Assembly: GCF_001027105.1 (NCBI RefSeq)
Contig: NZ_CP011526.1
Span: 2,691,073-2,755,072 of the forward strand
Length of the DNA: 64,000 nt
Reading direction: 5' to 3'
Source of the DNA: Staphylococcus aureus
GTDB taxonomy: Bacteria; Bacillota; Bacilli; Staphylococcales; Staphylococcaceae
Shown: piece by piece, positions 20,218 through 28,072 of the stretch
Position numbering within the stretch: position 1 is the stretch's first letter
Layout: the number at the start of each line of letters is the position of its first letter
Notes under the pieces: model-generated
The model's database searches: none
Seen by the model: the letters and a program-made list of their open reading frames with translations, nothing else
Told to the model about the DNA's origin: nothing
Program-made: the position numbers and the translations under genes

Positions 20218-21256
20218 ACTTGAACTCGTATATTTACGTGCTATTATATGTGCAATTATTATTATCACACATTTACTTACACAAATTACTTTAAAACATG
20301 AAAATATGGAGGGTGGATCCTTAGTGTTACAATTTTACATTCGTAATATTGTGATTTTTGGTACACCTTGCTTTATTATCTTGTCACAGTTACTGACAAC
20401 CTTGAATTACCAAAAAGTCACCTATAGATACTTAACTACACGCGTAAAATATATACTTATTCCTTACATATTAATGGGATTGTTTTACAGTTATAGTGAA
20501 TCATTATTAACAGATTCAAGTTTCAATAAACAATTCATTGAAAATGTCCTATTAGGTCAATGGTATGGCTATTTTATCGTTGTTATCATGCAATTCTTTA
20601 TTTTGAGTTATATCATTTTTAAAATTAACTATAACCTATTCAACAGTAAAATATTATTATTGTTATCTTTTATTTTACAGCAATCATTTTTATATTACTT
20701 TACGAACAACACAGCGTTTCACGATACCGTGCTACACTATTATCCATTAAGTGAAAATACTATAATATTCGGATGGATTTTTTATTTCTTCTTAGGTGCA
20801 TATATGGGTTATAACTACGAACGTGTATTAAATTTCTTAGAACGTTATTTAGTTATTATGATTGTATTAGCTGTAGCTACTTATTTTGTGTTTATTGCGT
20901 TAGCAAATGGAGACTATTGGAACGTTACCAGCTTTTCATATTCATTAACACCATATAATAGTATTATGTTTATTGTTATCTTGGGTATTTGCACGCATTT
21001 TAAAACAATGTTATTTAATACGATTCAAATGATTAGTGCTTTCTCATTCTTTATTTATTTATTACATCCAATCATTCTAGACTCATTGTTTGCATATACA
21101 AATATATTTGAGGATAATACAATGGTCTTTCTAGCGATATCACTACTATTCATTTTAGGATTATGTATAGGTGTCGGCATGATATTGCGTGAATTCTATA
21201 TCTTTAGGTTTATTATTGGAAAACAACCATATAAATTGAACATTAATGCTTATTAA
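20204..21256 (+). CDS. icaC: PNAG membrane protein IcaC (acyltransferase-3 family)
   Basis: A 350-residue protein with about ten transmembrane helices of the acyltransferase 3 superfamily, implicated in PNAG export and/or O-succinylation. It starts [25 protein letters not shown], with the family's typical R-x3-I-x2-I-x-TH pattern. The frame is intact to the stop, including a run of three TTTA tetranucleotides at 21050-21061 that is a known phase-variation site, so this copy is in the ON state. Last gene of icaADBC, followed by a strong terminator. Confidence 0.95.
   Translation: MKKIRLELVYLRAIICAIIIITHLLTQITLKHENMEGGSLVLQFYIRNIVIFGTPCFIILSQLLTTLNYQKVTYRYLTTRVKYILIPYILMGLFYSYSESLLTDSSFNKQFIENVLLGQWYGYFIVVIMQFFILSYIIFKINYNLFNSKILLLLSFILQQSFLYYFTNNTAFHDTVLHYYPLSENTIIFGWIFYFFLGAYMGYNYERVLNFLERYLVIMIVLAVATYFVFIALANGDYWNVTSFSYSLTPYNSIMFIVILGICTHFKTMLFNTIQMISAFSFFIYLLHPIILDSLFAYTNIFEDNTMVFLAISLLFILGLCIGVGMILREFYIFRFIIGKQPYKLNINAY
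21050..21061 (+). repeat. TTTA x3 tetranucleotide tract in icaC
   Basis: Three tandem TTTA units within icaC. Expansion or contraction of this tract by slipped-strand mispairing is a described phase-variation mechanism for PNAG in S. aureus. With three units the frame is open and full length. Confidence 0.8.
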
Positions 21257-21271
21257 TTATTAAGCTATGTT

Positions 21272-21332
21272 AAAAACACGCGGTGGGCGAAATCAGTTTG
21301 AATTGACTGACTTCGTTTTACCGCGTGTTTAA
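21272..21332 (+). terminator. ica operon terminator
   Basis: AAACACGCGGT (from 21274) pairs with ACCGCGTGTTT (21320-21330), and CGAAATCAGT pairs with ACTGACTTCG inside the stem. It lies 15 nt after the icaC stop and ends in a T-rich stretch. Confidence 0.9.
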
Positions 21333-21383
21333 TATTGTTATACATATATTCTAATTGCACATTTAAACTTCGTAAATGCCAAT

Positions 21384-21437
21384 GGGAGTGGGACAGAAAT
21401 GATATTTTCGCAAAATTTATTTCGTCGTCCCACCCCA
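21384..21437. repeat. Dispersed 54-bp intergenic repeat, copy 1
   Basis: The element runs from GGGAGTGGGAC to GTCGTCCCACCCCA. An outer GTGGGAC/GTCCCAC stem encloses an inner ATTTTCGCAAAAT palindrome. The same 54 bases recur without a mismatch at 57858-57911. It is fused directly to the STAR array that follows. Confidence 0.85.
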
Positions 21438-21603
21438 ACTTGCACATTATTGTAACCTGACTTTCCGCCAGCTTCTATGTTGGGGCCCCGCCAACTTGCA
21501 CATTATTGTAAGCTGACTTTCCGCCAGCTTCTTTGTTGGGGCCCCGCCAACTTGCATTGTTTGTAGAATTTCTTTTCGAAATTCTTTATGTTGGGGCCTC
21601 GCC
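21435..21603. repeat. STAR (Staphylococcus aureus repeat) element, about three units
   Basis: Two full 56-bp units (21435-21490 and 21491-21546) and a diverged third (21547-21601) each end in the STAR core TGTTGGGGCCCCGCC or its variant TGTTGGGGCCTCGCC (21476-21492, 21532-21548, 21587-21603). They are markedly GC-rich against the surrounding DNA. STAR elements are a described S. aureus intergenic repeat class, and the region downstream of ica is one of the known locations. There are no spacers or cas genes, so this is not a CRISPR array. Confidence 0.92.
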
Positions 21604-21609
21604 AATGTT

Positions 21610-21675
21610 TTACTTGAATAATTCTTTTAGAATTCTAAATAATGATCCGATTAATTGAAAGAAGTCTGCAGTCAT
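21610..21675 (-). CDS. 21-residue amphipathic peptide downstream of lip (PSM-like, apparently unannotated)
   Basis: A short frame from ATG 21675 to TAA 21610, preceded by AGGGAGGAATTAATA, one of the best ribosome binding sites in the window. It starts 27 nt after the lip stop codon, so it is in the lip transcript. The product has hydrophobic residues at 5, 6, 8, 9, 12, 13, 15, 16, 19 and 20 and charged ones at 4, 14, 17, 18 and 21, giving an amphipathic helix of net charge about +1. It aligns without gaps with the 21-residue peptide encoded upstream of lip (23773-23838): both have M1, A3, L8, R14, I15, L19 and F20. Size and pattern resemble alpha-type phenol-soluble modulins. Function is unproven. 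Confidence 0.7.
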   Translation of the reverse strand: MTADFFQLIGSLFRILKELFK

Positions 21676-21702
21676 TATTAATTCCTCCCTTTACTTTATA
21701 AA

Positions 21703-23748
21703 TTATGCTTGCTTAGTATCAGTCAGCTTTTCAGTTTTCACTAAATCGTCTGCTAAATGATGCCAAAAATCTTGTAATTCTTCTCTTGTGCGCACTGTAT
21801 CAGAACTGTCTTGTCCTACAAAGTCAACATGATCCCAATCATGTTTTGTAGGCGTCACTTGCCAAATGCCTTTTTGAATTTTATCTGTCGCTTTTGTATA
21901 AGCTTGATTAAATGGATGTTGAGAAGAAATAACGGATACTAAACCATCGTTTTCTCGCCATTCTTTTTCAGTAGCTTTACCGATTAAGTTACCAGTAATC
22001 ACAAATGGGAAAAACATATTTAAGTCTGCTTTTTGTCTATCGCTATTTAATGCTTTGTGCGTTGCTTCACCAGTGTATGTTTTATACACAATGTTAGGGT
22101 TCAACGACGTTTTACGATTTAAATCTGTTGCACCCTCACGCGTCAGATCGTAAAATCCATTATCTTTTGATTTCCATAAATTAGATTGTTTAACGCGTTT
22201 GACATAATCAATATATGATTCATTTGGCTTCTGTTTTAGACCCCATTGAGCCAACCCGAAGTCTACTCTTGAATTTTTATTACCAAACATTTTACCGATA
22301 TCAAATACGATTTGTCTCACTAAAGCTTCATTACCAGCTAAATCTGATGCGTGTGTACCATTATGTGGTGTTCCTAAAGTAGTAATTGATGAAATCATAT
22401 TGTCATGATTACCTTTGAATAGTGGAGAAATTTCGCCACCATGTTTCTTTTGATACTCTATTTCTTCACGATTACCATTACGCAGTAATTCTTCTAGTTG
22501 ACGTATCGTTTGACCGCCCATACTATGTCCAACTAGGTGTACCTTCTGTCCTGGTTTCCAGTCTTTGTAAATTCCTTCGTATGTTTTTCCATAACGTTCA
22601 TGTCCATATTTTGCTGCATGTGCTGCACCATAATCTACACGACCGCCTTTGATATAATAATAAAGTTCAACTGCGCGGTCATAGTTACTTCCAAAAGCAC
22701 TTATACTTGCTTCATAAGCTTTGTAACCATTTTCTTCTAAATCTTGGCGAATGTTCATTTTATTACCGCCCCAATAATGAGCTAACACTGAAGGATTAAT
22801 ATCATCTGTAAACCCATTGAAACCATGCACTAAAACGATAGGATCCTGATTTTTATACTGCCCTTGTTTGGCAACTTTATTCGTTTGATCATCTTTCGCT
22901 TTTGCAGTAAGTTCCTTTGTCCCTTTGTTTGGTAACGTTGCTACTGCACTACTTTTTAATAAATTTAATCCATTTTTCTTGTCATTGTCCTTTGTTGGTT
23001 CTACTGGTGATTTTTGATTGTTTTTTAAATCTGAAACTGATAGTGTTTTTTCGTCTTTTTGAGGTTTCACTTCTTGTTCATTGTTAAAATTGTAGTTAGT
23101 AATTTTATCATTCGCTTGATTATTTTGTTGTGGTTGTACTTTCTCTATTTCTGTCTCATTAACAATTTCTCGTTGACTTGTTTGATCTAACTTATTTAAT
23201 GATGGTGCTTCCTTTATTCGACTTTGTGAAGGTAGATTGTTATTAGCGTTTGAATCTTGACTATTATCTGCCTCTTTTGACTGTTGCTGTGACGCCACTT
23301 TACTTTGTTTACCATCATTAATAGCCTGTTCTAACCCTTGATTTACATCGCTAGGATTAGCATTGTTATTTTTTGTTGTATCACGTTGAATATTTTTATT
23401 ATTAAGCGATGATTTTTTATCATCCTTTAGTTGATCTTTATTCAAATCATCTGTTTTACGATGATTTTCTTCTGATATTGTTTTATCATTATGCAAGTTC
23501 TTAGTTAAATTTTCAGTATGTTGCTGTTCGTCAACACCGTTTTCACGTTGATAATTAGCATTTTCCCTAGTTTGTTGATCCCCAATAGATTGTGCTGTAA
23601 CTGTATCCTCCTGTGAATTTCCCATATTCACTTGCTTCTCAGCTGCTTGTGCTTGTCCACCACTTAAAAATAGTAATGTAGCTATTAAAATGGAAGATGC
23701 ACCTACACTAAATTTACGAATACTATACTTATTTTGACTTTTCATCAT
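21703..23748 (-). CDS. lip: Secreted triacylglycerol lipase precursor (Lip1/GehA type, YSIRK signal)
   Basis: A 681-residue extracellular lipase precursor. It has a YSIRK-G/S signal peptide (KYSIRKFSVGASS, cleavage near AQA-AEK at about residue 36), a long hydrophilic Asn/Gln/Lys-rich propeptide (about 37-290) and a C-terminal alpha/beta-hydrolase domain. Active-site features: oxyanion region DPIVLVHGFNGF, nucleophile elbow HLVGHSMGG, and a C-terminal His in HDWDHVDF. ATG 23748 (or the adjacent ATG 23745) is supported by GAGGTG upstream; the longer GTG start at 23757 would overlap that site. A perfect cre sequence lies at 23871-23885, so CcpA control is likely. It is flanked on both sides by paralogous 21-residue peptide genes. 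Confidence 0.96.
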   Translation of the reverse strand: MMKSQNKYSIRKFSVGASSILIATLLFLSGGQAQAAEKQVNMGNSQEDTVTAQSIGDQQTRENANYQRENGVDEQQHTENLTKNLHNDKTISEENHRKTDDLNKDQLKDDKKSSLNNKNIQRDTTKNNNANPSDVNQGLEQAINDGKQSKVASQQQSKEADNSQDSNANNNLPSQSRIKEAPSLNKLDQTSQREIVNETEIEKVQPQQNNQANDKITNYNFNNEQEVKPQKDEKTLSVSDLKNNQKSPVEPTKDNDKKNGLNLLKSSAVATLPNKGTKELTAKAKDDQTNKVAKQGQYKNQDPIVLVHGFNGFTDDINPSVLAHYWGGNKMNIRQDLEENGYKAYEASISAFGSNYDRAVELYYYIKGGRVDYGAAHAAKYGHERYGKTYEGIYKDWKPGQKVHLVGHSMGGQTIRQLEELLRNGNREEIEYQKKHGGEISPLFKGNHDNMISSITTLGTPHNGTHASDLAGNEALVRQIVFDIGKMFGNKNSRVDFGLAQWGLKQKPNESYIDYVKRVKQSNLWKSKDNGFYDLTREGATDLNRKTSLNPNIVYKTYTGEATHKALNSDRQKADLNMFFPFVITGNLIGKATEKEWRENDGLVSVISSQHPFNQAYTKATDKIQKGIWQVTPTKHDWDHVDFVGQDSSDTVRTREELQDFWHHLADDLVKTEKLTDTKQA

Positions 23749-23772
23749 TGTCAGCACCTCTATTTTTTTATT

Positions 23773-23838
23773 TTAGATAAACAAATTGATAATTATTCGA
23801 GGAATAAACTCAAATAATTTACTTAACCAAGCACTCAT
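23773..23838 (-). CDS. 21-residue hydrophobic/amphipathic peptide upstream of lip (paralogue of 21610-21675)
   Basis: A frame from ATG 23838 to TAA 23773 behind GAAAGGATGG, ending 25 nt before the lip start codon and so within the lip leader. The product begins MSAWLSKLFEFIPR and ends NLFI, with net charge about +1 (K7, E10, R14). It has the same length as the peptide downstream of lip and matches it at residues 1, 3, 8, 14, 15, 19 and 20 without gaps. The KLFxF segment also resembles the core of PSM-alpha3. A pure leader-peptide role is possible for this copy but would not explain the downstream one. It appears unannotated; function unknown. Confidence 0.65.
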   Translation of the reverse strand: MSAWLSKLFEFIPRIIINLFI

Positions 23839-23870
23839 AATGACCATCCTTTCTATTGTTTAATTTGACG

Positions 23871-23885
23871 AGAAAGCGTTTACAT
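23871..23885 (-). promoter_or_regulatory. cre (CcpA-binding) site upstream of the lip transcript
   Basis: On the minus strand this reads ATGTAAACGCTTTCT, a full match to the Gram-positive cre consensus WTGNAANCGNWNNCW. It is about 33 nt upstream of the first peptide and 120 nt upstream of lip, as expected for carbon catabolite repression of the operon. Confidence 0.75.
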
Positions 23886-24119
23886 TTGTATTTAAAAAAT
23901 ATATTCTCCAAAGAGAATTTAAAGTGTATACGCTAATCATTTCAAATTATTAATTAATATTATATTTGGCAAAATTTAATTAGTCAATAATTAGACACAA
24001 TTTAATTATGCAAATTGTAACTTTTTTACATATATCTTTTTTGATTTTTAATATTTACATGCTTGGGGCTTAATTCCAATGATGTATTATTTTTTTAGAT
24101 TAGCTATATGGGGAGATTT

Positions 24120-24191
24120 ATGAGCTATTACAGTTATTATGTTTGCTGGTGTCGTATTTTAAACCTAAAAATATCATCCCATCCAAAATAA
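24120..24191 (+). CDS. Possible 23-residue peptide with a Cys-Trp-Cys motif
   Basis: ATG 24120 follows GGGGAGATTT. The peptide begins MSYYSYYVCWCRILNLK. The stretch CWCRILNLK recurs in the same frame in a second repeat copy near 24737-24763, where no start codon is evident. No family is recognised; it may be coincidental to a degraded duplication. Kept at low confidence because spacing between Shine-Dalgarno sequence and ATG is only 4 nt. Confidence 0.3.
   Translation: MSYYSYYVCWCRILNLKISSHPK
24147..24164 (+). repeat. Direct repeat, copy 1 (core TGGTGTCGTATTTTAAAC)
   Basis: An 18-bp perfect core inside an about 35-bp imperfect direct repeat. The second copy is at 24740-24757, 593 bp away, and the two enclose the small gene at 24466-24678 and its terminator. 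Confidence 0.7.
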
Positions 24192-24350
24192 TTGTATCAG
24201 GATAAACCGTAATACTTGTTCCTAAACTAAATATATACAGTTAATTTTCTTCCCTCAAAGTAAGTATCCTACTATTTTTAATTTATTGTTTAATTACTCT
24301 TGAACTACCTTTAACTTAATCTCGAATTTATGATGATTAGCATAAAAATA

Positions 24351-24390
24351 CATCCCATAAAGTTAGTTTTTTAGTCTAACTTTCGGGATG
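24351..24390 (-). terminator. Hairpin terminator
   Basis: CATCCC plus AAAGTTAG on the left pairs with CTAACTTT plus GGGATG on the right. Read on the minus strand it runs into TATTTTTATG. It lies 76 nt after the 24466-24678 frame, supporting a minus-strand transcript there. Confidence 0.75.
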
Positions 24391-24465
24391 CATATCTTAG
24401 TTCTAATGGAGATTGTCTTTTAAATAGGCTATGACATTTCTATTTCAGGCTAGATATATTTGTAT

Positions 24466-24678
24466 TTATAGTATAAATACAAAGAATGTAAAGACAACTA
24501 TGATATTAATAGGTAGTAACGACAAACATAACTCTTTAGCTTTTTCGCCATTTTTTCCCTTCATAACTTCATTATATCGATTCATATACTTTTCGACATC
24601 TTTAACAGTGACATCTATTCCTGAGTTGCTCAATTTACTTTTTATAATTATTTTTGATTTCGTATTGTGATTATCCAC
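24466..24678 (-). CDS. Small hypothetical protein with C-terminal membrane anchor
   Basis: A 70-residue frame with a charged N-terminal part (VDKYMNRY-like region VKDVEKYMNRYNEVMKGKNG) and a single strongly hydrophobic C-terminal segment, INIIVVFTFFVFIL, ending at the stop. The frame opens with GTG 24678, without a clear Shine-Dalgarno sequence, so the true start is uncertain. A good terminator follows on the same strand. It lies between the two direct-repeat copies. It could be the surviving 3' part of a larger gene. No family is recognised. Confidence 0.4.
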   Translation of the reverse strand: MDNHNTKSKIIIKSKLSNSGIDVTVKDVEKYMNRYNEVMKGKNGEKAKELCLSLLPINIIVVFTFFVFIL

Positions 24679-24739
24679 TACTTATCTATAACGAGTTCGC
24701 AACTTTAGTACCATCACAGCATTCATAGTTAAAATATGT

Positions 24740-24757
24740 TGGTGTCGTATTTTAAAC
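24740..24757 (+). repeat. Direct repeat, copy 2 (core TGGTGTCGTATTTTAAAC)
   Basis: Second copy of the repeat found at 24147-24164. Similarity continues for about 12 bases downstream with a few mismatches. The flanks do not resemble insertion sequence ends. Confidence 0.7.
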
Positions 24758-24837
24758 TTGAAAATGTCACGTTTTCCACAATATTTGTAAGTGTATAAGC
24801 CATGATCCTTTTCCTTATATCTTAGTCCATACTTGCT

Positions 24838-25470
24838 TTACCACTGTTCGATATTTTGTCGTTCACCTTTAAAGTTATTGCGCTTATGATGTCTACGCGC
24901 TAATTCCGCCTCAATTTCTGAAAAATCGACGCCAAGCGCATGCATCAAGACAAATAAATGATAAAGTTCATCTGCTACTTCACTTACAAATGCTTTTTTG
25001 TCACCTTTAATTGCTTCAATTACGACTTCAAAAGCTTCTTCACCGTATTTTTTTGTAATCTTTTCTATACCTTCTGTTAATAAATATTTTGTATATGACT
25101 TTTCATTATTGGATTGGGCACTATCTTGAACTGTCTGCGCTAATGTTTGCACTGAAAATGGAACTTCTGTGTTGAAACAACTTTGACTGCCTGTATGACA
25201 TGTTGGTCCATTTGGTATGACATCAATTAAAATAGTGTCATTGTCGCAATCTACATGAATATCTTTAACACGTTGCGTATGACCAGATGTTTCACCTTTT
25301 GTCCATAGCCGTTGTTTCGACCGCGAATAGAAACATACCACACCATCTTCTATCGTTTTATCAAAAGCTTCTTGGTTCATATAACCCAACATCAATACTT
25401 GTTTTGTTTGATTATCTTGTAAAATTGCTGGCACTAAACCTTTGCTAAAATCAATTTTATATTTGGTCAT
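24838..25470 (-). CDS. hisIE: Bifunctional phosphoribosyl-AMP cyclohydrolase / phosphoribosyl-ATP pyrophosphatase HisIE
   Basis: A 210-residue fusion enzyme catalysing steps 2 and 3 of histidine synthesis. The N-terminal HisI domain (about 1-110) shows [18 protein letters not shown] and the zinc and metal ligands [11 protein letters not shown] and [12 protein letters not shown]. The C-terminal HisE domain (about 115-205) is the helical MazG-like pyrophosphohydrolase ([30 protein letters not shown]). Last gene of the his operon; the start overlaps the hisF stop (ATGA). Confidence 0.96.
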   Translation of the reverse strand: MTKYKIDFSKGLVPAILQDNQTKQVLMLGYMNQEAFDKTIEDGVVCFYSRSKQRLWTKGETSGHTQRVKDIHVDCDNDTILIDVIPNGPTCHTGSQSCFNTEVPFSVQTLAQTVQDSAQSNNEKSYTKYLLTEGIEKITKKYGEEAFEVVIEAIKGDKKAFVSEVADELYHLFVLMHALGVDFSEIEAELARRHHKRNNFKGERQNIEQW

Positions 25471-26225
25471 CTTACTGCTATACCCCCTTGCCGTATCACT
25501 TCTTTAATAGATTGAACCGTCGTTTCTCGATCATGTAATATACTTGCAGCTAAACCTGCAGAAACATCCGTCTGATCAAATAATTCTACAAAGTGTTGTG
25601 CATTGCCACCACCACCAGAAGCAATGATTGGAATATTTACAAGAGACTTAATATTTGCTAGGTGTTCAATATCAAAGCCTTGTTTCATACCATCATGTCC
25701 CATACTTGTAACGAGGAGCTCACCTGCACCTAACTGTTCTACTTGCTGTACCCAGTCATATACTTTAATATTTGTCATTTTTTTACCACCAGTCGTACAA
25801 CAATAATGTGCTTTTCTTTCAGGATCATAATAGCTATCAATTGCTATGCAGATGCATTGTCTACCGAATTTATCACTCGCTTGTTTAATGAGCTGTGGAT
25901 TTTTTAAAGCACTTGAATTTAATGATACTTTATCTGCACCATGATTTAGCAATTGGGTAATATCATCGAGACTTTGAATCCCACCCCCTACAGTAAGAGG
26001 GATAAACAAGCGTGACGCTGTCTGTTCAATCACTTCTAGCATTAAGCTATGACCCTCTTCCGTCTTAGAGATGTCTAAAAATACTAATTCATCAGCACCC
26101 GCTTCATTGTAATACATTGCTAAATCAACAGGATTCCCAATATCCCTTAATCCTTTAAATTGAATCCCTTTAACGACACGACCATCTTTGACATCTAAAC
26201 ATGGAATGATACGTTTTTTAATCAT
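25467..26225 (-). CDS. hisF: Imidazole glycerol phosphate synthase cyclase subunit HisF
   Basis: A 252-residue TIM-barrel cyclase that uses ammonia from HisH to convert PRFAR into IGP and AICAR. Catalytic Asp residues are in [14 protein letters not shown] and CIAIDSYYD; phosphate-binding loops are in VGGGIQS and [12 protein letters not shown] chose ATG 26225 because GGAGGGGCT lies directly upstream; the longer in-frame TTG at 26240 would overlap that site. The gene overlaps hisA by 4 nt and hisIE by 4 nt, consistent with translational coupling. Confidence 0.96.
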
Positions 26226-26926
26226 TTTAGCCCCTCCCAAAAAGATGCTTGATGTGCAGCCTTTCCTATAATAGCAGCGTGAACATTTAGCGACGCTAAT
26301 CGTTGAATATCTTGCTGATGTCTAATACCACCGGAAGCAATGACAGGAATCGTCGTTGCCTTTACTAATTGACCAGTTAATTCAAAGTTAGGTCCGGACA
26401 TTTTGCCATCTTTAGCAATATCAGTATATATAATGCCGCCAAGAGGTATATCCGATAACCGTCTCACAAAACTAAATAAATTTAACTCTGTGTCCTCTTC
26501 CCATCCGTTCACTTTAATATCTTCTCCATAGGCATCAACAGATAAATAAATGCGACCTGGAAATGTATGTGCCATCTCTTTAAGCCAATCAGTATCTTGA
26601 ATACCTTTCGTTCCAACTATGCAATAATTAATCCCTGCGGCAAAGTAGTCCATGATTTGTGACTTCGTACGAATGCCACCACCTACTTCAATATCTTTGG
26701 TTGTTAATCTCCTCAATGACTTAATATAATCAAACTCTCGGGCATGCTGTGCCTTAGCACCTATCAAGTCGACGATATGAATACGATTCACACATTCAAA
26801 TTGACTATAGTAAGCAATACTTTCTTCAGCCGAGCGTGACATTTTTTCTTCACTATCATATTTACCCTCTGTTAACCTCACACTTGTTGACCCAATCAAA
26901 TCAATCGCTGGCCATAATTCAATCAT
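26222..26926 (-). CDS. hisA: Phosphoribosylformimino-5-aminoimidazole carboxamide ribotide isomerase HisA
   Basis: A 234-residue TIM barrel that isomerises ProFAR to PRFAR by an Amadori rearrangement. The N-terminal motif [20 protein letters not shown] carries the first catalytic Asp, and [14 protein letters not shown] the second. Phosphate loops are VGGGIRT and [10 protein letters not shown]. It overlaps hisH by 8 nt and hisF by 4 nt. Start ATG 26926. Confidence 0.95.
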
Positions 26927-27497
26927 TTATAAATCCCCCTTGTATTGCCTGACGCAAAATTTGTAACCCATATGTACCGCTTTTTTCAGGATGGAATTGA
27001 ATACCAATATAATTGTTAAATTGAACAATTGCCGGAATATCAGCCCCATACTGCGCATATGCAATTACATTTTCTGACATCGGCGCTTGATAAGAATGTA
27101 CGAAATAAACATCTTGATTTAACATAGGGTGCTTACTCACTAAATTATTCCAGCCTAAGTGTGGCACTGGGTATTCTGTTTGGATACGCGAAATATTTCC
27201 TGGGATAAACCCTAATCCAGATGCATCGCCTTCATCACTATGCTCATACATTAATTGCATGCCTAAACAAATACCAATCATCTTCTTATCAGTATTCTTA
27301 GCCAATATTGCATTGAGATTTAATCGTTTTATCTCTGACATCGCATCTTTAAAATGGCCGACACCGGGCAATATGATTGTTTCTGCTTGATCGATTATTT
27401 TTGAGGTATTTGAGACAACCACCTCATACCCTAAATGTTCAATAGCGCGTTTTACATTACTAATATTCCCTAATCCATAATCAACGATGACAATCAT
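26919..27497 (-). CDS. hisH: Imidazole glycerol phosphate synthase glutaminase subunit HisH
   Basis: A 192-residue class I glutamine amidotransferase that delivers ammonia to HisF. The nucleophile elbow is [11 protein letters not shown], with the catalytic His and Glu in IQFHPEKSG. The N-terminus [18 protein letters not shown] is typical. The start ATG overlaps the hisB stop. Confidence 0.96.
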
Positions 27498-28072
27498 TCA
27501 ATCACACCTTTCGATGACGGCACACGCTGATCATCAGTTGCAGTTAGCGCTATGCCTAATGCACGGGAAAACGCTTTGAATATAGCTTCAATTTCATGGT
27601 GTGTATTACCTCCACGAATTAAATCAATATGCGTTGTTAATCTTGCATTGATTACGACCGCTCTAAAAAATTCTTCTACTAACTCCGTATCAAACGTACC
27701 AACTTTTTCTTTACTTAATGATGCATTGAATGATAGGTATGGGCGCCCACTTATATCCACAACGACACGTGCTAATGTTTCATCCATTGGAATGTACATC
27801 GTTCCATAACGAACGAAATGCTTTTTATCTTTAATCATTTCAAGTAACAATTGGCCAATGACAATGCCGATATCTTCAGTTACGTGGTGATCATCTACGT
27901 CAATATCACCTTGTGCCTCAATGTTTAATGACAGACCGCTATGAAATGTAAACAAGGTTAACATATGATTTAAAAAGCCCACACCTGTATTAATATGCGA
28001 TGGTGACTGATCATCAGATATTGAAATATTTAGTTGCGTTTCAGCTGTGTTTCGTTGTTTTTGATAAATCAT
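27494..28072 (-). CDS. hisB: Imidazoleglycerol-phosphate dehydratase HisB (monofunctional)
   Basis: A 192-residue dehydratase converting IGP to imidazole acetol phosphate. Metal-binding His clusters are visible: GVGFLNHMLTLFTFH, DVDDHHVTEDIGI, and GGNTHHEIEAIFKAFSRAL. I chose ATG 28072 (MIYQKQRNTAE) because GGAGTGC precedes it; the upstream frame opening at 28096 would extend into the hisC coding region. There is no N-terminal HAD phosphatase domain, so histidinol-phosphatase must be encoded elsewhere. The start overlaps the hisC 3' end by 32 nt. Confidence 0.95.
   Translation of the reverse strand: MIYQKQRNTAETQLNISISDDQSPSHINTGVGFLNHMLTLFTFHSGLSLNIEAQGDIDVDDHHVTEDIGIVIGQLLLEMIKDKKHFVRYGTMYIPMDETLARVVVDISGRPYLSFNASLSKEKVGTFDTELVEEFFRAVVINARLTTHIDLIRGGNTHHEIEAIFKAFSRALGIALTATDDQRVPSSKGVIE

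Larger units (their letters stand above)
23886..24350. other. Intergenic region upstream of lip with one short plus-strand frame and a repeat copy
   Basis: Mostly AT-rich and without a gene of normal size. It contains the upstream part of the lip promoter region. It also has a 23-codon plus-strand frame (24120-24191) with GGGGAG in front, and the first copy of a direct repeat whose core TGGTGTCGTATTTTAAAC is at 24147-24164 and recurs at 24740-24757. Confidence 0.5.

Noticed and set aside
21435..21603. CRISPR-like array
   Set aside because: Repeat units are contiguous with no unique spacers, and the core matches the STAR consensus; no cas genes are present in the window.
23461..23757. Upstream GTG start of lip at 23757
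   Set aside because: It would place the GAGGTG Shine-Dalgarno sequence inside the gene; ATG 23748 has correct spacing and gives the usual 681-residue precursor.
24668..24680. DnaA-box-like TTATCCACT at about 24671
   Set aside because: Single, one mismatch, far from the origin and within a small reading frame; expected by chance.
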